Assembly (NCBI GenBank): GCA_963718295.1
Contig: CAVQYV010000006.1
Coordinates: 310,001 to 374,000 of the forward strand
Source of the DNA: CAVQYV01 sp963718295 [NCBI: uncultured Methylomirabilota bacterium]
Lineage (GTDB): Bacteria; Methylomirabilota; Methylomirabilia; CAVQYV01
Length of the DNA stretch: 64,000 bases
Direction of reading: 5' to 3'
In this document: positions 31,131 through 40,979 of the stretch, piece after piece
How positions within the stretch are numbered: position 1 is the stretch's first letter
Layout of the letters: the number at the start of each line of letters is the position of its first letter
Notes under the pieces: model-generated
What the model was told of the DNA's origin: nothing
The model's input: only the letters and a program-made list of their open reading frames with translations
Database searches by the model: none
Program-made: the position numbers and the translations under genes

Positions 31131-33284
31131 TCAGAGCAGGACCAGATGAAAGCCTAACTCCCGGAAGAAGGCCCTCCAGAATGGGTAGAGGTCATGGAAG
31201 GGGATGAGGGTACGGGGGAACCCGATGGGCGCGGAGCCTGGAGGATGTGCATCCGGCCCCCCAGCATCGACCCCCAGGAAAAGGGATTCTCGCTCGGCGA
31301 AGAGATCGGGGAAGGGAGCTTCCTTCTTCTCCCTGCCGATCTCATATCGATCGCAGCGGGATCCATAGAAGAGCGGCCTCTCGCCTTCCATGTTCACCCG
31401 GTTGATCTCACATTGGTTAGAGCAGGCATTGCAGCGAAACGAATCCAGGGAATACTTCCGGGTGGCCAGGTCGAAGCCCTTGAAACGGCTCAAGCGGATG
31501 CCGGCATCCATGGCCAGAAGGGCTGCTCCGATGGCGCCCGTGACGTCATGGTGGGGTGGGACGATCACCCTCTTTCCCATCACCTTCTCGAAGGCGGATA
31601 CGACGGCCTGATTCGCTGCGACCCCTCCCTGGAAGAAGATGCGATCTCCGACGCGGCGGTCCCCCACCACCTTGTTCAGATAGTTGTGGACGATGGAGTA
31701 GCTCAGGCCCGCCACCAGATCCTCCCGTTTCACCCCTTTCTGCATGAGGCCGGTGAGGTCCGACTCCATGAAAACGGTGCATCTTTCCCCCAAGCGAGCG
31801 GGCCGAGATGCGCGGAGCGCAGTCTCCCCGAACTCCTCTTCGATGCGCAGGCTCAGCTTCTCGGCCTGCTCTTCCAGAAAGGAGCCAGTTCCGGCGGCGC
31901 AGACCTTGTTCATCTCGAAGTCAACCACCACCCCGTCGCGGAGGGAAACGTACTTTGAATCCTGACCTCCAATCTCAAAGATCGTGTCCACGCCCGGATC
32001 GATTTCCATGGCCGCCCGGGCCTGAGCGGTGATCTCGTTCTTCACCAGGTCCGCCCCGATAAAATCTCCGATCATGTAACGGCCGGAGCCGGTCGTGGTA
32101 GCGCCCAGGATGACCACTTCCCCTTTCATCTCTTGGGCCACCTCTCGTATCCCTCGCCGGACGGCCTCGATGGGACGTCCTGCAGTCATGAGATAGCGGC
32201 GGGCCAATAGCCTTCCTTTCTCGTCCAGCAAGACCACATTCGTGCTGATCGATCCGACATCTACCCCCAGGTAAGCCTCAATCTTGTCGGAAGAGAAGGC
32301 AGAAGGCGTGATGGTTGTCCGACTGCCCTTCGGGGTATCCGGGGGGGGAGGAAGGGGATCGAGGCCGGCGTAATCGTCCTTTTGGCTCTGCTCCAAATTC
32401 GCCAGGGCATCTTCCCACCCCCGGAAGTGGTTCCAATTGGAGGTGGGATTGGCAGCTGCAACCAGGGCGGCTCCGATGGCCCCCATGGATGCATGATAGG
32501 GGGGGACGATCAGCCCCCCTCGCTCCATCTCCAGAACGTCCTCGAAGGCCACCACCATTCCCCGATTGGCGGCCACCCCTCCCAAGAAAGAGATCGGGCC
32601 TTGGATCCTCTTTCCCTTGGCGATGGAGCTCTTGAAATTCCTGGCTACCGCATAGCAGAGGGCAGCCACGATATCGTAGTCGGGGGTGGCAACCTGCTGG
32701 AGATGAATCATATCGGATTTAGCGAAGACGCTGCACCGCCCGGCGATCCGGGGAGGATTCTTTGATTGCAGGGCGAGGAGGCCAAATTCCTCCTCGATGG
32801 AAAGGCCCAAGCGATGGGCCTGCTGATCCAGGAAGGAGCCGGTGCCGGCGGCACAGATCGTGTTCATGGCAAAATCGGCCAGCCCCGTCTTCCCTTCAGA
32901 ATCCGGATCGAGGCAGATGAGCTTGGAGTCCTCCCCCCCCATTTCGATGATGGTCCTCGCCTGGGGCTGGAAGAGGGCGGCGGCGCGGCAGTGGGCCACC
33001 ACCTCGTTGACGAAATCGGCGGATAGCGCAGGGGCGACGAGCATGCCCGCCGATCCCGTAACCCCCGCACCGGCAATCCGGGGGAGAGACCCCGCCTTTT
33101 CTAAATCGCGGATGATTTGAACGACCGTCTGAACCGGACGGCCTTGATGGCGCAGGTAGCGCTCATCCCTCACCCGATTTTGCCCATCGAGGAGGACGAA
33201 GTTGACGCTCACCGAACCCAAATCAAGGCCCATGATCCAGGGCTCGGAATTCTGCTTCTTGGAATTCATAAAAGCCATCTCCAT
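31131..33284 (-). CDS. Tandem acyl-CoA dehydratase activase (N-terminal half of DUF2229 giant protein)
   Basis: 717 residues with two complete BcrA/BadF-type ATPase domains. The first is GLDLGSVSVNFVLL...IEMGGEDSK...[14 protein letters not shown]; the second, from about residue 340, is GVDVGSISTNVVLL...IGGQDSK...[15 protein letters not shown] Cys cluster (CNACSNQC) and the beginning of the following domain (FPRTLIPFHDLYPFWRAFF) come last. The frame stops abruptly at LGFHLVLL, where homologues run on into the next reading frame. Known members activate radical dehydratases or reductases; the target is not visible here. Confidence 0.88.
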   Translation of the reverse strand: MEMAFMNSKKQNSEPWIMGLDLGSVSVNFVLLDGQNRVRDERYLRHQGRPVQTVVQIIRDLEKAGSLPRIAGAGVTGSAGMLVAPALSADFVNEVVAHCRAAALFQPQARTIIEMGGEDSKLICLDPDSEGKTGLADFAMNTICAAGTGSFLDQQAHRLGLSIEEEFGLLALQSKNPPRIAGRCSVFAKSDMIHLQQVATPDYDIVAALCYAVARNFKSSIAKGKRIQGPISFLGGVAANRGMVVAFEDVLEMERGGLIVPPYHASMGAIGAALVAAANPTSNWNHFRGWEDALANLEQSQKDDYAGLDPLPPPPDTPKGSRTTITPSAFSSDKIEAYLGVDVGSISTNVVLLDEKGRLLARRYLMTAGRPIEAVRRGIREVAQEMKGEVVILGATTTGSGRYMIGDFIGADLVKNEITAQARAAMEIDPGVDTIFEIGGQDSKYVSLRDGVVVDFEMNKVCAAGTGSFLEEQAEKLSLRIEEEFGETALRASRPARLGERCTVFMESDLTGLMQKGVKREDLVAGLSYSIVHNYLNKVVGDRRVGDRIFFQGGVAANQAVVSAFEKVMGKRVIVPPHHDVTGAIGAALLAMDAGIRLSRFKGFDLATRKYSLDSFRCNACSNQCEINRVNMEGERPLFYGSRCDRYEIGREKKEAPFPDLFAERESLFLGVDAGGPDAHPPGSAPIGFPRTLIPFHDLYPFWRAFFRELGFHLVLL

Positions 33285-33340
33285 CGTGTTTCGAGTATTG
33301 TCAAGGCACCGTCGGGGAAGGAGCGAGATTGCCCCTGTTG

Positions 33341-34693
33341 CTATGCATCTGCAGGGCCGATCTTCTCCGAATCGTCCCCGGAGGGATCAGAGGGAGCCAT
33401 CTCCGCCTTCACCTTGGTGATCCTCTTTCCATCGACATCCACAATCGTGAACTTCCAATCCTGATATTGGACGGATTCCCCGCCCTGGGGGATCCTCTGA
33501 AGCTGAGAAAGCATAAAGCCGGCCAGCGTCTCGAAATCGGGGGATTCGGGGAAGGGGAGCCGATAGCGGCTTTGCAGATCGTGGATGGAGAGGTGGGCCT
33601 CGATGAGCAAGGAGCCATCTCTCGACCTCTCCACCCCCGCCTCTAATGGCTCATATTCGTCATGGATCTCCCCGATTAACTCCTCGATCAGATCTTCGAG
33701 GGTGATGAGGCCCTCCACGCTTCCATATTCGTTGACGATCAGGGCCATATGGGCCCTTCGCCGCAAAAGCTCGGGCATCAGATCCGAGATCATCTTGGTC
33801 TCCGGCACGAAATAGGCAGGGTGCAGCAGTCTGGAGAGGATGATCGGTTTCTCGCCTGCAAGCAATCGAAGCACGTCCTTACTATACAAGATGCCGCGCA
33901 CATCATCCAGATCCTTGCCGTAGATGGGAAAACGGGAGAAGCCGGCCTTCTGGATCGTCTTCAGGGTCTCCGAGGGAGGCGAATCGATCTGGAGGGCTTG
34001 AATCCGGGGGCGGGGAACCATCACCTCTTTCACCAAGGTGTCGGTGAATTCGAAAACCGAATGAATGAGCTGCTGCTCTACCTGATCGAACACCCCCTTC
34101 TCGATGCCCTCTCGTACCATCATCTTGACTTCGTCTTCCGAGACCAAGGGTGCCTCCGCGTGGCCCTTCAACCCGAGGGCCTTCAATACCAACCGATTGG
34201 AGGAGGTGAGGATCCTGATAAAAGGAGAGGAAAATCGGGAAAAGAGGTCGATGGGGCGGGCCACCCACAATGCCACCTTCTCGGAGTGTTTGAGGGCCAA
34301 GGACTTGGGCACCAATTCCCCCAGGACCAGGAGGAGATAGGTAATGACCAGGACCACTAAGAGCAAGGAGAGGGTTTCGCTGGATCGGCTGATCCCCCGC
34401 AGCGGAACCTTCTCCAAGAGAGGTTTGAGGAATTCGATCGCTATGGCCCCCCCGATGGCGGAGGCCAGAGAACCCAGGAGGGTAATTCCGATCTGAACCG
34501 CAGCCAAAAAGCGGTCTGGATCGTTTTGGAGCTGATAGACGAGCCTGCCAGCCTCGTTGCCCGTCTCCGCCTTATGTCGCATCCGGCCCCTCCGAACCGA
34601 AATGAGGGAGATCTCCGAGGCCGAAAAGAACCCATTGGCCAAAATCAGGAGGAAGATGAGAAGGACTTCGAGGACCACATCTTTGATCATCAT
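33341..34693 (-). CDS. CNNM/CorC-HlyC family membrane protein with CBS domains
   Basis: 450 residues: an N-terminal CNNM (DUF21) membrane domain with about four helices ([21 protein letters not shown]), a CBS-domain pair (about 215-330, including [11 protein letters not shown] and [20 protein letters not shown]) and a C-terminal CorC_HlyC domain with acidic residues. Family members are linked to magnesium/cobalt homeostasis; older names such as haemolysin are misleading. It is in line with two further membrane-protein genes. Confidence 0.88.
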   Translation of the reverse strand: MMIKDVVLEVLLIFLLILANGFFSASEISLISVRRGRMRHKAETGNEAGRLVYQLQNDPDRFLAAVQIGITLLGSLASAIGGAIAIEFLKPLLEKVPLRGISRSSETLSLLLVVLVITYLLLVLGELVPKSLALKHSEKVALWVARPIDLFSRFSSPFIRILTSSNRLVLKALGLKGHAEAPLVSEDEVKMMVREGIEKGVFDQVEQQLIHSVFEFTDTLVKEVMVPRPRIQALQIDSPPSETLKTIQKAGFSRFPIYGKDLDDVRGILYSKDVLRLLAGEKPIILSRLLHPAYFVPETKMISDLMPELLRRRAHMALIVNEYGSVEGLITLEDLIEELIGEIHDEYEPLEAGVERSRDGSLLIEAHLSIHDLQSRYRLPFPESPDFETLAGFMLSQLQRIPQGGESVQYQDWKFTIVDVDGKRITKVKAEMAPSDPSGDDSEKIGPADA

Positions 34694-34715
34694 ATGGGAT
34701 CGGCCACCTTATGGC

Positions 34716-35300
34716 CTATCGCTGACCTTTGGCGGGCAGGTAGCCCCTGATCCGCTGGCGCTTCTTTTGGCGATAGGCCTGGACGAAATGCAGGCCCACG
34801 AGGTAAAAGAGGACCGAGAGGAATAGGGCAAGGAGGATGTTGCCCAAGAGGTACACATACACCCCAGCCCCCACTCCCTTGAGAATCCATGCCCAACCCC
34901 CCCGGGTGGTAAGATCAGTAACGCTCAAATGGGAGAAGAAGGCCTGGACCATTTCCAGGGTCCGATGCCAGTCACGATTGGCCAAGAAGGCCCCCAGCAC
35001 TGAACTCGCGGCCCAAAAAAAAGGGGTCGTAAGCGGATTCATAATGAGGCTGCCCAGGATAGAGGCCGCCTTATTGAACTTGAAGCGGATCGCCAGGGCC
35101 AAGGCGATCAGGATTCCCAGTCCGAAGGTGGGCAATATCCCAAGAAAAACCCCCACCGCCAAACCCGCCGCGACCTTCTGGGGAGAATCGTTGATTCTCA
35201 CCATGCGGATGTAGGTATATCTTGCCCACCGCGAAAAAGCGAAGCGAGAGCCGGAAGCCCTTCTCTTTCGGCTCGACCTTTCACCGGAGGAAGAATACAT
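34716..35300 (-). CDS. DUF2062 membrane protein
   Basis: 194 residues with an N-terminal basic stretch, then DSPQKVAAGLAVGVFLGILPTFGLG, typical of DUF2062, followed by two to three more hydrophobic segments, NPLTTPFFWAA being characteristic. Function unknown. The ATG at 35300 overlaps the end of the upstream exchanger gene by 20 bases; an internal ATG at 35204 would give a shorter form. Confidence 0.8.
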   Translation of the reverse strand: MYSSSGERSSRKRRASGSRFAFSRWARYTYIRMVRINDSPQKVAAGLAVGVFLGILPTFGLGILIALALAIRFKFNKAASILGSLIMNPLTTPFFWAASSVLGAFLANRDWHRTLEMVQAFFSHLSVTDLTTRGGWAWILKGVGAGVYVYLLGNILLALFLSVLFYLVGLHFVQAYRQKKRQRIRGYLPAKGQR

Positions 35301-36285
35301 AGGTCAAGTAAGAGGCATAGAAGAGGCCGCCCACCAGGAGGACCTGGGAGGGCAGTCTTTTTTTGATCAACATCGTCGAGAGGACAATGATGGAGGAAGC
35401 AAGGGCGAATGTCAAATTGAGCATCTCCGTACGCCCCAACTTCCATTCGGTGAGGAACAGACCGATGGCTACGGGGATCATCGATTGAAAGACCATCGCC
35501 CCGGTGACATTGGCCAATGCCAGGGTGTCCTGGCGTTTGATGGTCCAGGTGATGGAGTTGTACTTCTCCGGCAGCTCGGTGGCGACAGGGGCAATGAGAA
35601 GGGACATGATCAGGGGAGAGAAGCCAAGGACAGCGGACATCCCGGAGATGCTTCCGACGAAAACCTTCGCGCCCAAGATAATGCCCAGCAGGCCCGCAAT
35701 GAGTTGGAAGGCAATGCCGGGTCCATTGCAGGGCACGCGCAGATACTTGCCGAAATAGAAGTGGTCACAATACTCCTCTCCCTCCTTCCCCTCGTGCCCC
35801 AGGGATGCCTTCACATAGACGGCATAGAGGAGGAGGAGAATCACACCCGCAATATAATTAATAGTGCGATTGCCAATCAGGGAGACGATGAAGACGAAGG
35901 CAAAGATTGGGACGAAGAATTTCATCTCGAAGGTCATGGCCTTCAGGTCCACGTTGAAGTTGAGGTCATCGCGCTTTCCCCTCCAGTGGAGAATTTGCAT
36001 GGTGAGCCCCAACAGAAAGAAGGCCAGGGTGCACAGCATGAAGGGCGCCCCCAAGATGGCGCCGATTCCGATCTCCTCCCCCACATGTCCCTTGCCAAAG
36101 ATGAGGGCCAGGATGGGAATCATGGTTTCCGGCATCGCAGTCCCCACCGCAGCCAGGAGAGAGCCGGCGGCGGCATGGGACATTCCAAGCTTGTTTCCCA
36201 CATGCTCCACCGCATTGGCGAAGAGCTCACAGCTCAAAAGGATGATGGCGATGGAACCAAGCAACTCAAGCACCAAAGTAACCAT
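35281..36285 (-). CDS. Cation/Ca2+ exchanger family (CaCA) membrane protein
   Basis: 334 residues and about ten hydrophobic helices. The two alpha-repeats of the CaCA superfamily are recognisable: GSLLAAVGTAMPETMIPILAL near residue 41 and LIAPVATELPEKYNSI near 235, the ExxP/GT-type ion-binding motifs. It probably exchanges Ca2+ or another cation for Na+ or H+ across the inner membrane. Specificity is unknown. It stands in a run of ion-handling genes with the TrkH/KtrA pair. Confidence 0.87.
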   Translation of the reverse strand: MVTLVLELLGSIAIILLSCELFANAVEHVGNKLGMSHAAAGSLLAAVGTAMPETMIPILALIFGKGHVGEEIGIGAILGAPFMLCTLAFFLLGLTMQILHWRGKRDDLNFNVDLKAMTFEMKFFVPIFAFVFIVSLIGNRTINYIAGVILLLLYAVYVKASLGHEGKEGEEYCDHFYFGKYLRVPCNGPGIAFQLIAGLLGIILGAKVFVGSISGMSAVLGFSPLIMSLLIAPVATELPEKYNSITWTIKRQDTLALANVTGAMVFQSMIPVAIGLFLTEWKLGRTEMLNLTFALASSIIVLSTMLIKKRLPSQVLLVGGLFYASYLTYVFFLR

Positions 36286-36368
36286 TCAGTCAATCCTCCT
36301 CCCGCGACAATTGGAATTTTGCAAATGGCATTTGTGGCCTTTCTTGCCGCTCCTATTTCTTCCAACCT

Positions 36369-37031
36369 CTATATGTCCCTCAGCCGGCGAAGATCGGTCT
36401 CTTGACCGATGATCACCAGGATATCTCCTGTATTGATGATCACCCCCGGGCCTGGATTGGGAATGATTTCCTCTCTCTCCCCGGCCTTGCGGATGGCGAC
36501 GATGGTGACTCCATATTTGGAGCGCACCCCGAGGTCTCCGATGCTCTTCCCAAAAAACCGGGCCGGGCACAGCAGCTCCACCACGCTGAATCCCTTGGAG
36601 ACCTCCAGGTGTTCGAGCATATTGGGCGAGACCAGACTTTCCGCGATTCGCTTGCCCATATCCCGTTCGGGGAATACCAGGCGATCGGCCCCCGTCTTCC
36701 GTAAGACCCGGCCATGAATTGGGGTGACCGCCTTGGCGATGATTTCCTTCACCCCCAGCTCTTTCAACAGGAGGGTGACCATTACCGCGGCCTCCATGTT
36801 TTGGCCCAGGCTCACGATGGCCACATCGACCTCCCGGATTCCAATGGCTCGGAGGGATTCCTCATCGGTCACATCGGCCTGGACCGAATGAGTAGCGAAG
36901 TCCCTCACTGCCGCCACCCTCTCCGGATCGGAGTCTACACAGAGAACCTGACATCCCTCCTGGGCCAAGGTCTGAGCGACCGAATATCCAAAATTTCCGA
37001 GTCCGATGACTGCAAATTGCCGGGTCTTCGT
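36369..37031 (-). CDS. Potassium-uptake regulatory subunit (KtrA/TrkA type), apparent ACG start
   Basis: A cytoplasmic RCK protein that gates a Trk/Ktr channel. The Rossmann motif FAVIGLGNFGYSVAQTLA and the TrkA_C domain (SIGDLGVRSKYGVTIVAI) are complete only if translation begins at the ACG at 37029-37031 (220 residues, the usual family length). The first ATG-like starts lie past the nucleotide-binding glycines. AAGGGG lies seven bases before the ACG, and the in-frame stop of trkH is 12 bases before it. So the gene looks intact apart from an ATG-to-ACG change, or starts at a non-standard codon (ATA at 37035-37037 is the other option). Confidence 0.85.
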   Translation of the reverse strand, partial: TKTRQFAVIGLGNFGYSVAQTLAQEGCQVLCVDSDPERVAAVRDFATHSVQADVTDEESLRAIGIREVDVAIVSLGQNMEAAVMVTLLLKELGVKEIIAKAVTPIHGRVLRKTGADRLVFPERDMGKRIAESLVSPNMLEHLEVSKGFSVVELLCPARFFGKSIGDLGVRSKYGVTIVAIRKAGEREEIIPNPGPGVIINTGDILVIIGQETDLRRLRDI

Positions 37032-37043
37032 AGATATTCCCCT

Positions 37044-38411
37044 TTATCCGATCAGGATCTTTTCCTCTGGGTAATGGAACCTGGGTTCAGTAGCCCGGGA
37101 GAGGAAGGCCACTCCTGCCGTAATCGGCCCCACCCTGCCCGCATACATAGTCAAGACAACCAGCAGCTTTCCCCAAGGGGAAAAGATGGTCGAAAGGCTG
37201 CAGGGAGAGCCGGATGTCCCCACCGAAAGCCCCACCGTTCCGAAGGCGGAGACCTCCTCGAAGAGAACGGGAAGCAAAGACTGCCTCTCCATGATCATGA
37301 GGAGGATGGAAATGAAAAAGACGAGAAATAGGGAGAGGACCGACAGGGCGAAGGCCTTGTTGATGCTTTCAGGAGACACTCGGCGACTGAAAAGGTTGAT
37401 ATCTCTCCGGCCCCGCAGGGCCGACCAGGTCGTAGCAATCAAGGTTCCAAAGGTGGTGGTCTTGATCCCTCCCCCCGTCCCCCCCGGGGAGGCCCCCACG
37501 AACATCAAGAATATGGTGAGGAAAAGACAGGCCTCGGTCATGGCCCCCACGCGCAGCGTATTATATCCTGCCGTACGAGGGGTGACTGCATGGAAATAGG
37601 ATGCCATCATCTGGGCCGGGAAAGAGAGATGCCCCAAGGTCTCCGGGTTGGCCCGCTCGAGCAAGTAAATGAAGAGGGTTCCTCCGATGATAAGAGACGC
37701 CGTAATCGTAAGGGTTAGCTTGGTGTGGAGAGAGAGGTGAACCCCTTTCTTGGAGCCTCGCCAATGCTCATACAGCTCAGAGATCACCAGATATCCAATT
37801 CCCCCCAGGATGATATTGGAGGTGATGACCAGGTTGACCAACGGACTCGCAACCCAGGTCTCCAAGTTATTGGAGAAGAGGCTAAATCCCGCGTTGCAAA
37901 AGGCGGAAATGGAATGGAAAAATCCCAAGAAAAAGGCTCGCCGAAAAGGATATTGGGAAAGGAAGTGAAGGGTCAACAGGATGCCTCCAATTCCCTCCGC
38001 CACGAGAGTAATCCATAGGACGCGCTTCAGGAAACGAACCAGACCCTCCATGGTCAATCGATTCAATGCCTCCTGGAGAACCATCCTCTCTCGAAGAGAG
38101 ATGCGGCGTCCCATGGTGAGGGCGATCAGGCTGGCCATCGTCATGTAGCCCAGGCCCCCCACTTGGATCAATAGAAGAATGATTGCCTGCCCGATGGTGG
38201 AGAAGGATACCGGGGTGTCCAGGACAATGAGGCCCGTAACGCACACAGCCGAGGTAGCAGTGAAAAGGGCATCAACCAGGGGAGTTCCCTTCCCGGTGGT
38301 CGTGCAGATGGGCAGTGTGAGAAGGAAGGCGCCCACCAAAATAACAGCGGCAAAACCCGCAGCCAGCGCCTGTGCGGGAGTGGCCCGCCGCTTCAGAAAT
38401 GAAATCGGCAT
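37044..38411 (-). CDS. Potassium uptake membrane protein (TrkH/KtrB family)
   Basis: 455 residues, about eight membrane helices with four pore-loop repeats: ATSAVCVTGLIVLD, SAFCNAGFSLFS, VTPRTAGYNTL and FGTVGLSVGTSG. This is the K+ translocating subunit, paired with the RCK regulator encoded 12 bases downstream in the same frame. Length and loops match KtrB-like forms. Confidence 0.93.
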   Translation of the reverse strand: MPISFLKRRATPAQALAAGFAAVILVGAFLLTLPICTTTGKGTPLVDALFTATSAVCVTGLIVLDTPVSFSTIGQAIILLLIQVGGLGYMTMASLIALTMGRRISLRERMVLQEALNRLTMEGLVRFLKRVLWITLVAEGIGGILLTLHFLSQYPFRRAFFLGFFHSISAFCNAGFSLFSNNLETWVASPLVNLVITSNIILGGIGYLVISELYEHWRGSKKGVHLSLHTKLTLTITASLIIGGTLFIYLLERANPETLGHLSFPAQMMASYFHAVTPRTAGYNTLRVGAMTEACLFLTIFLMFVGASPGGTGGGIKTTTFGTLIATTWSALRGRRDINLFSRRVSPESINKAFALSVLSLFLVFFISILLMIMERQSLLPVLFEEVSAFGTVGLSVGTSGSPCSLSTIFSPWGKLLVVLTMYAGRVGPITAGVAFLSRATEPRFHYPEEKILIG

Positions 38412-38678
38412 CCTGCAAAACCGGCCCCCGAAATCCGGGGGATCCGATTACCTCGCAATCTATTGCATCACATCTTCCGTCCCGCCCAGGAGAGAAGTCG
38501 GCGGTGGGGGTTTGTCCATGCCCTTGGCCACAGCGAGCCTTGCAAGATGGCCCTGGGGGCGGTGACTTTGCTAAATCCCCTTTATATCTTGCACCCCCGC
38601 CGTTGTCAAGTCCACACCCTTGTGGGATTGCACCCCTGGTATGTCCACGCCCTCGGTAATGCCCTTGGTAATGATCCC

Positions 38679-39833
38679 TCAAGCAAGCTTCAAGGGATAC
38701 TGCCCATACTGGGCTCCGGCCCGAAACATGGCCACTACATTCTCAGGAGGGACATCCGGCTGGATGTTGTGAACGGAAGCGATCATATATCCCCCGCCCG
38801 GTCCCAGCTCTCGGATCCTTTGCCTTACTTCCTCCTCCACTTCCTCTTGGGTTCCGTAGGGCAGTACATGTTGGGTGTCGATCCCGCCGGAGAAGGCAAG
38901 GCGGTCTCCGAATTCTTGCTTCAGGCGCAGAGGCTCCATATCCTTAGCGGAGACTTGGACGGGGTTGAGTATATCGACCCCCGCGTCGATCAGATCGGGG
39001 ATCAGGGGATAGACATTACCACAAGAGTGTAACATCAGGGAGGCGTCGGTGTGCTCCTTGATGAAAGAGAAATATTCCTGGTGATAGGGTTTGATCATCT
39101 CCCGATAGAGGGCCGGGGAGAAGAAAGGCTGCTGCTGGGTCCCCATGTCGTCTCCTATCCGGACGACGTCCAGATATTTGCCGCACCTCTTCAGAAACTC
39201 GCCATATTTGGCCTTCTGCAGGTCCGTCACCTTTCGCAGCAGGGCATGGACGAAAGGCTTGTCAGCAATCAGGTCCATCAGCAATTGATCCAAACCGCGC
39301 AGATACCAGCTGAGCTCGAAGATGTTGACCGGACCCCCCGGGGTGCCCACGACCGCATAATCCGTGTTTTCGTGCAGCTCTTTCGCCTCCTCCTCCACTC
39401 CGGCGACCCTTCCCGGGTCCAAGGGATCGGGGAAGGGATAGAATTCCAGGTCTTTCAGCGTGGCCTCTCTGAGAGGGGAGGCGATGATATCGTAGTAAAG
39501 ACCTCCGGGGGGGCGTCGAAAGGTTACTCCCCATTCATCCACGAAGATGCCGTCGGGATGAAACCCGCCCTTCGACTGAGAGGGCCCCTTGCCCATCACC
39601 GGGCGAAGATCGATCTCAAACTCCCGGAGGATGGCTTCTTCTACCAGGACCAGCTGGAACATCACCGAGATGAGGCGCTTCTCCCCTGAGATTCCCAAAT
39701 GCTGCTTCAATCGCTCGTGGGCCCCGTCGACCATGGTGGTGCTGGTGGTGGTGCCCAGATCGAGGGGAACTCGATCTGGCTCCTGCCGGCGAATGGCACG
39801 CCTCACCCTTTCTCTGGGGGTTAATTTGGACAT
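38679..39833 (-). CDS. Uroporphyrinogen decarboxylase-fold protein (MtaA-like), copy 1
   Basis: 384 residues of the URO-D superfamily. It lacks the HemE-type N-terminal active-site motif but has a metal-site pattern, HSCGNV near residue 270 and SVHNIQPDVPPENV near the C-terminus. In methyltransferases such as MtaA the pattern is HxC...C; here the last Cys is His. Such proteins are usually corrinoid-dependent methyltransferases or relatives. It stands alone between trkH and hemB, so a role in heme synthesis cannot be excluded but is not indicated by the residues. Confidence 0.82.
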   Translation of the reverse strand: MSKLTPRERVRRAIRRQEPDRVPLDLGTTTSTTMVDGAHERLKQHLGISGEKRLISVMFQLVLVEEAILREFEIDLRPVMGKGPSQSKGGFHPDGIFVDEWGVTFRRPPGGLYYDIIASPLREATLKDLEFYPFPDPLDPGRVAGVEEEAKELHENTDYAVVGTPGGPVNIFELSWYLRGLDQLLMDLIADKPFVHALLRKVTDLQKAKYGEFLKRCGKYLDVVRIGDDMGTQQQPFFSPALYREMIKPYHQEYFSFIKEHTDASLMLHSCGNVYPLIPDLIDAGVDILNPVQVSAKDMEPLRLKQEFGDRLAFSGGIDTQHVLPYGTQEEVEEEVRQRIRELGPGGGYMIASVHNIQPDVPPENVVAMFRAGAQYGQYPLKLA

Positions 39834-39929
39834 CCTCTTCCTCCTACTCTATCCAGTTAATCTGCCTCCGACAGACCTCCCTCCTCTCCCTGTGACCCAA
39901 AGCCGAAGGGGGAGACCGCCGCGATGCCC

Positions 39930-40904
39930 CTATCGGGCGAGGAGACGAGCCGCCTCGCGGGCGAAATAGGTGATGATCAAGTCCGCCCCCGCTCGCTTGA
40001 TGCTGATGAGGGTCTCCATCATCACCCTCTCCTCGTCCAACCAACCCAATTGGCAGGCGGCCTTGATCATGGCAAACTCTCCGCTCACACTGTAAGCGGC
40101 CACCGGGATTCGAAATTCCTGTTTAGCCCTCCAGAGCACGTCCAGATAGGAGAGGGCTGGCTTCACGATGATGATGTCCGCCCCCTCCTCCAGATCCAGC
40201 GCGATCTCCCTTATGGCCTCATCGGTATTGGCCGGGTCCATCTGGTAGGATTTTCGATCGCCAAATTGAGGGGTCGAACCGGCGGCCTCCCGGAAGGGCC
40301 CATAGAAGCTGGAGGCGTATTTGGCCGCATAGGACATGATCGGGGTCTGGGAGTATCCCGCCTCATCGAGCCTCTCCCGAATGGCAGCCACCCTTCCATC
40401 CATCATGTCGGAAGGGGCCACGATATCGGCCCCTGCCTCCACCTGGGAGAGGGCCGTCCTGGCCAAAAGATCCAGGGTCGGGTCGTTTTGAAGGCACCCC
40501 CCCTCGATGATGCCACAGTGCCCATGGCTGGTATACTCACAAAGGCAGACATCGGTAATGACCAACAGCTCCGAAATCTCGTTCTTCACCGCCCGAGTTG
40601 CCTCCTGGACGATGCCGTGAGGATTATAGGCCTCGGAACCGACCGCATCTTTGCTCGCGGGGATGCCGAAGAGGAGGATGGCAGGGATCCCCAACCTCTC
40701 CGCCTCTCGCGCCTCCTTCACCAGCTCGTCCACGGAAAGCTGGTAAATCCCGGGCATGGAGGAGATACTCTGGCGGATTCCCTTCCCGTGCACCACGAAG
40801 AGGGGGTAGATGAGATCATCTACCGCCAGCTGGGATTCTCGCACCATGGAACGAAGAGCTTCACTTTGGCGCAGGCGCCTCGGCCGATAAACGGGGTAGT
40901 GCAT
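39930..40904 (-). CDS. hemB: Porphobilinogen synthase (delta-aminolevulinate dehydratase)
   Basis: It condenses two 5-aminolevulinates into porphobilinogen. The 324 residues show both active-site lysines ([21 protein letters not shown] and [11 protein letters not shown]) and the zinc-type cysteine triad ([13 protein letters not shown]). The ATG at 40904 has GGAGGAGG ahead. It is adjacent to ahbC, which fits a combined tetrapyrrole unit. Confidence 0.96.
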   Translation of the reverse strand: MHYPVYRPRRLRQSEALRSMVRESQLAVDDLIYPLFVVHGKGIRQSISSMPGIYQLSVDELVKEAREAERLGIPAILLFGIPASKDAVGSEAYNPHGIVQEATRAVKNEISELLVITDVCLCEYTSHGHCGIIEGGCLQNDPTLDLLARTALSQVEAGADIVAPSDMMDGRVAAIRERLDEAGYSQTPIMSYAAKYASSFYGPFREAAGSTPQFGDRKSYQMDPANTDEAIREIALDLEEGADIIIVKPALSYLDVLWRAKQEFRIPVAAYSVSGEFAMIKAACQLGWLDEERVMMETLISIKRAGADLIITYFAREAARLLAR

Positions 40905-40979
40905 AAATCCTCCTCCGGCAAGTCCCGATGTCTCGCGGCATCCGGGAAAAATGCGACTGGATAAGATCTGCCGAGCAGC

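Noticed and set aside
38679-39833. hemE (uroporphyrinogen decarboxylase) as the identity of the URO-D-fold gene next to hemB
   Set aside because: The N-terminal HemE active-site motif is missing and an MtaA-like HxC pattern is present instead.
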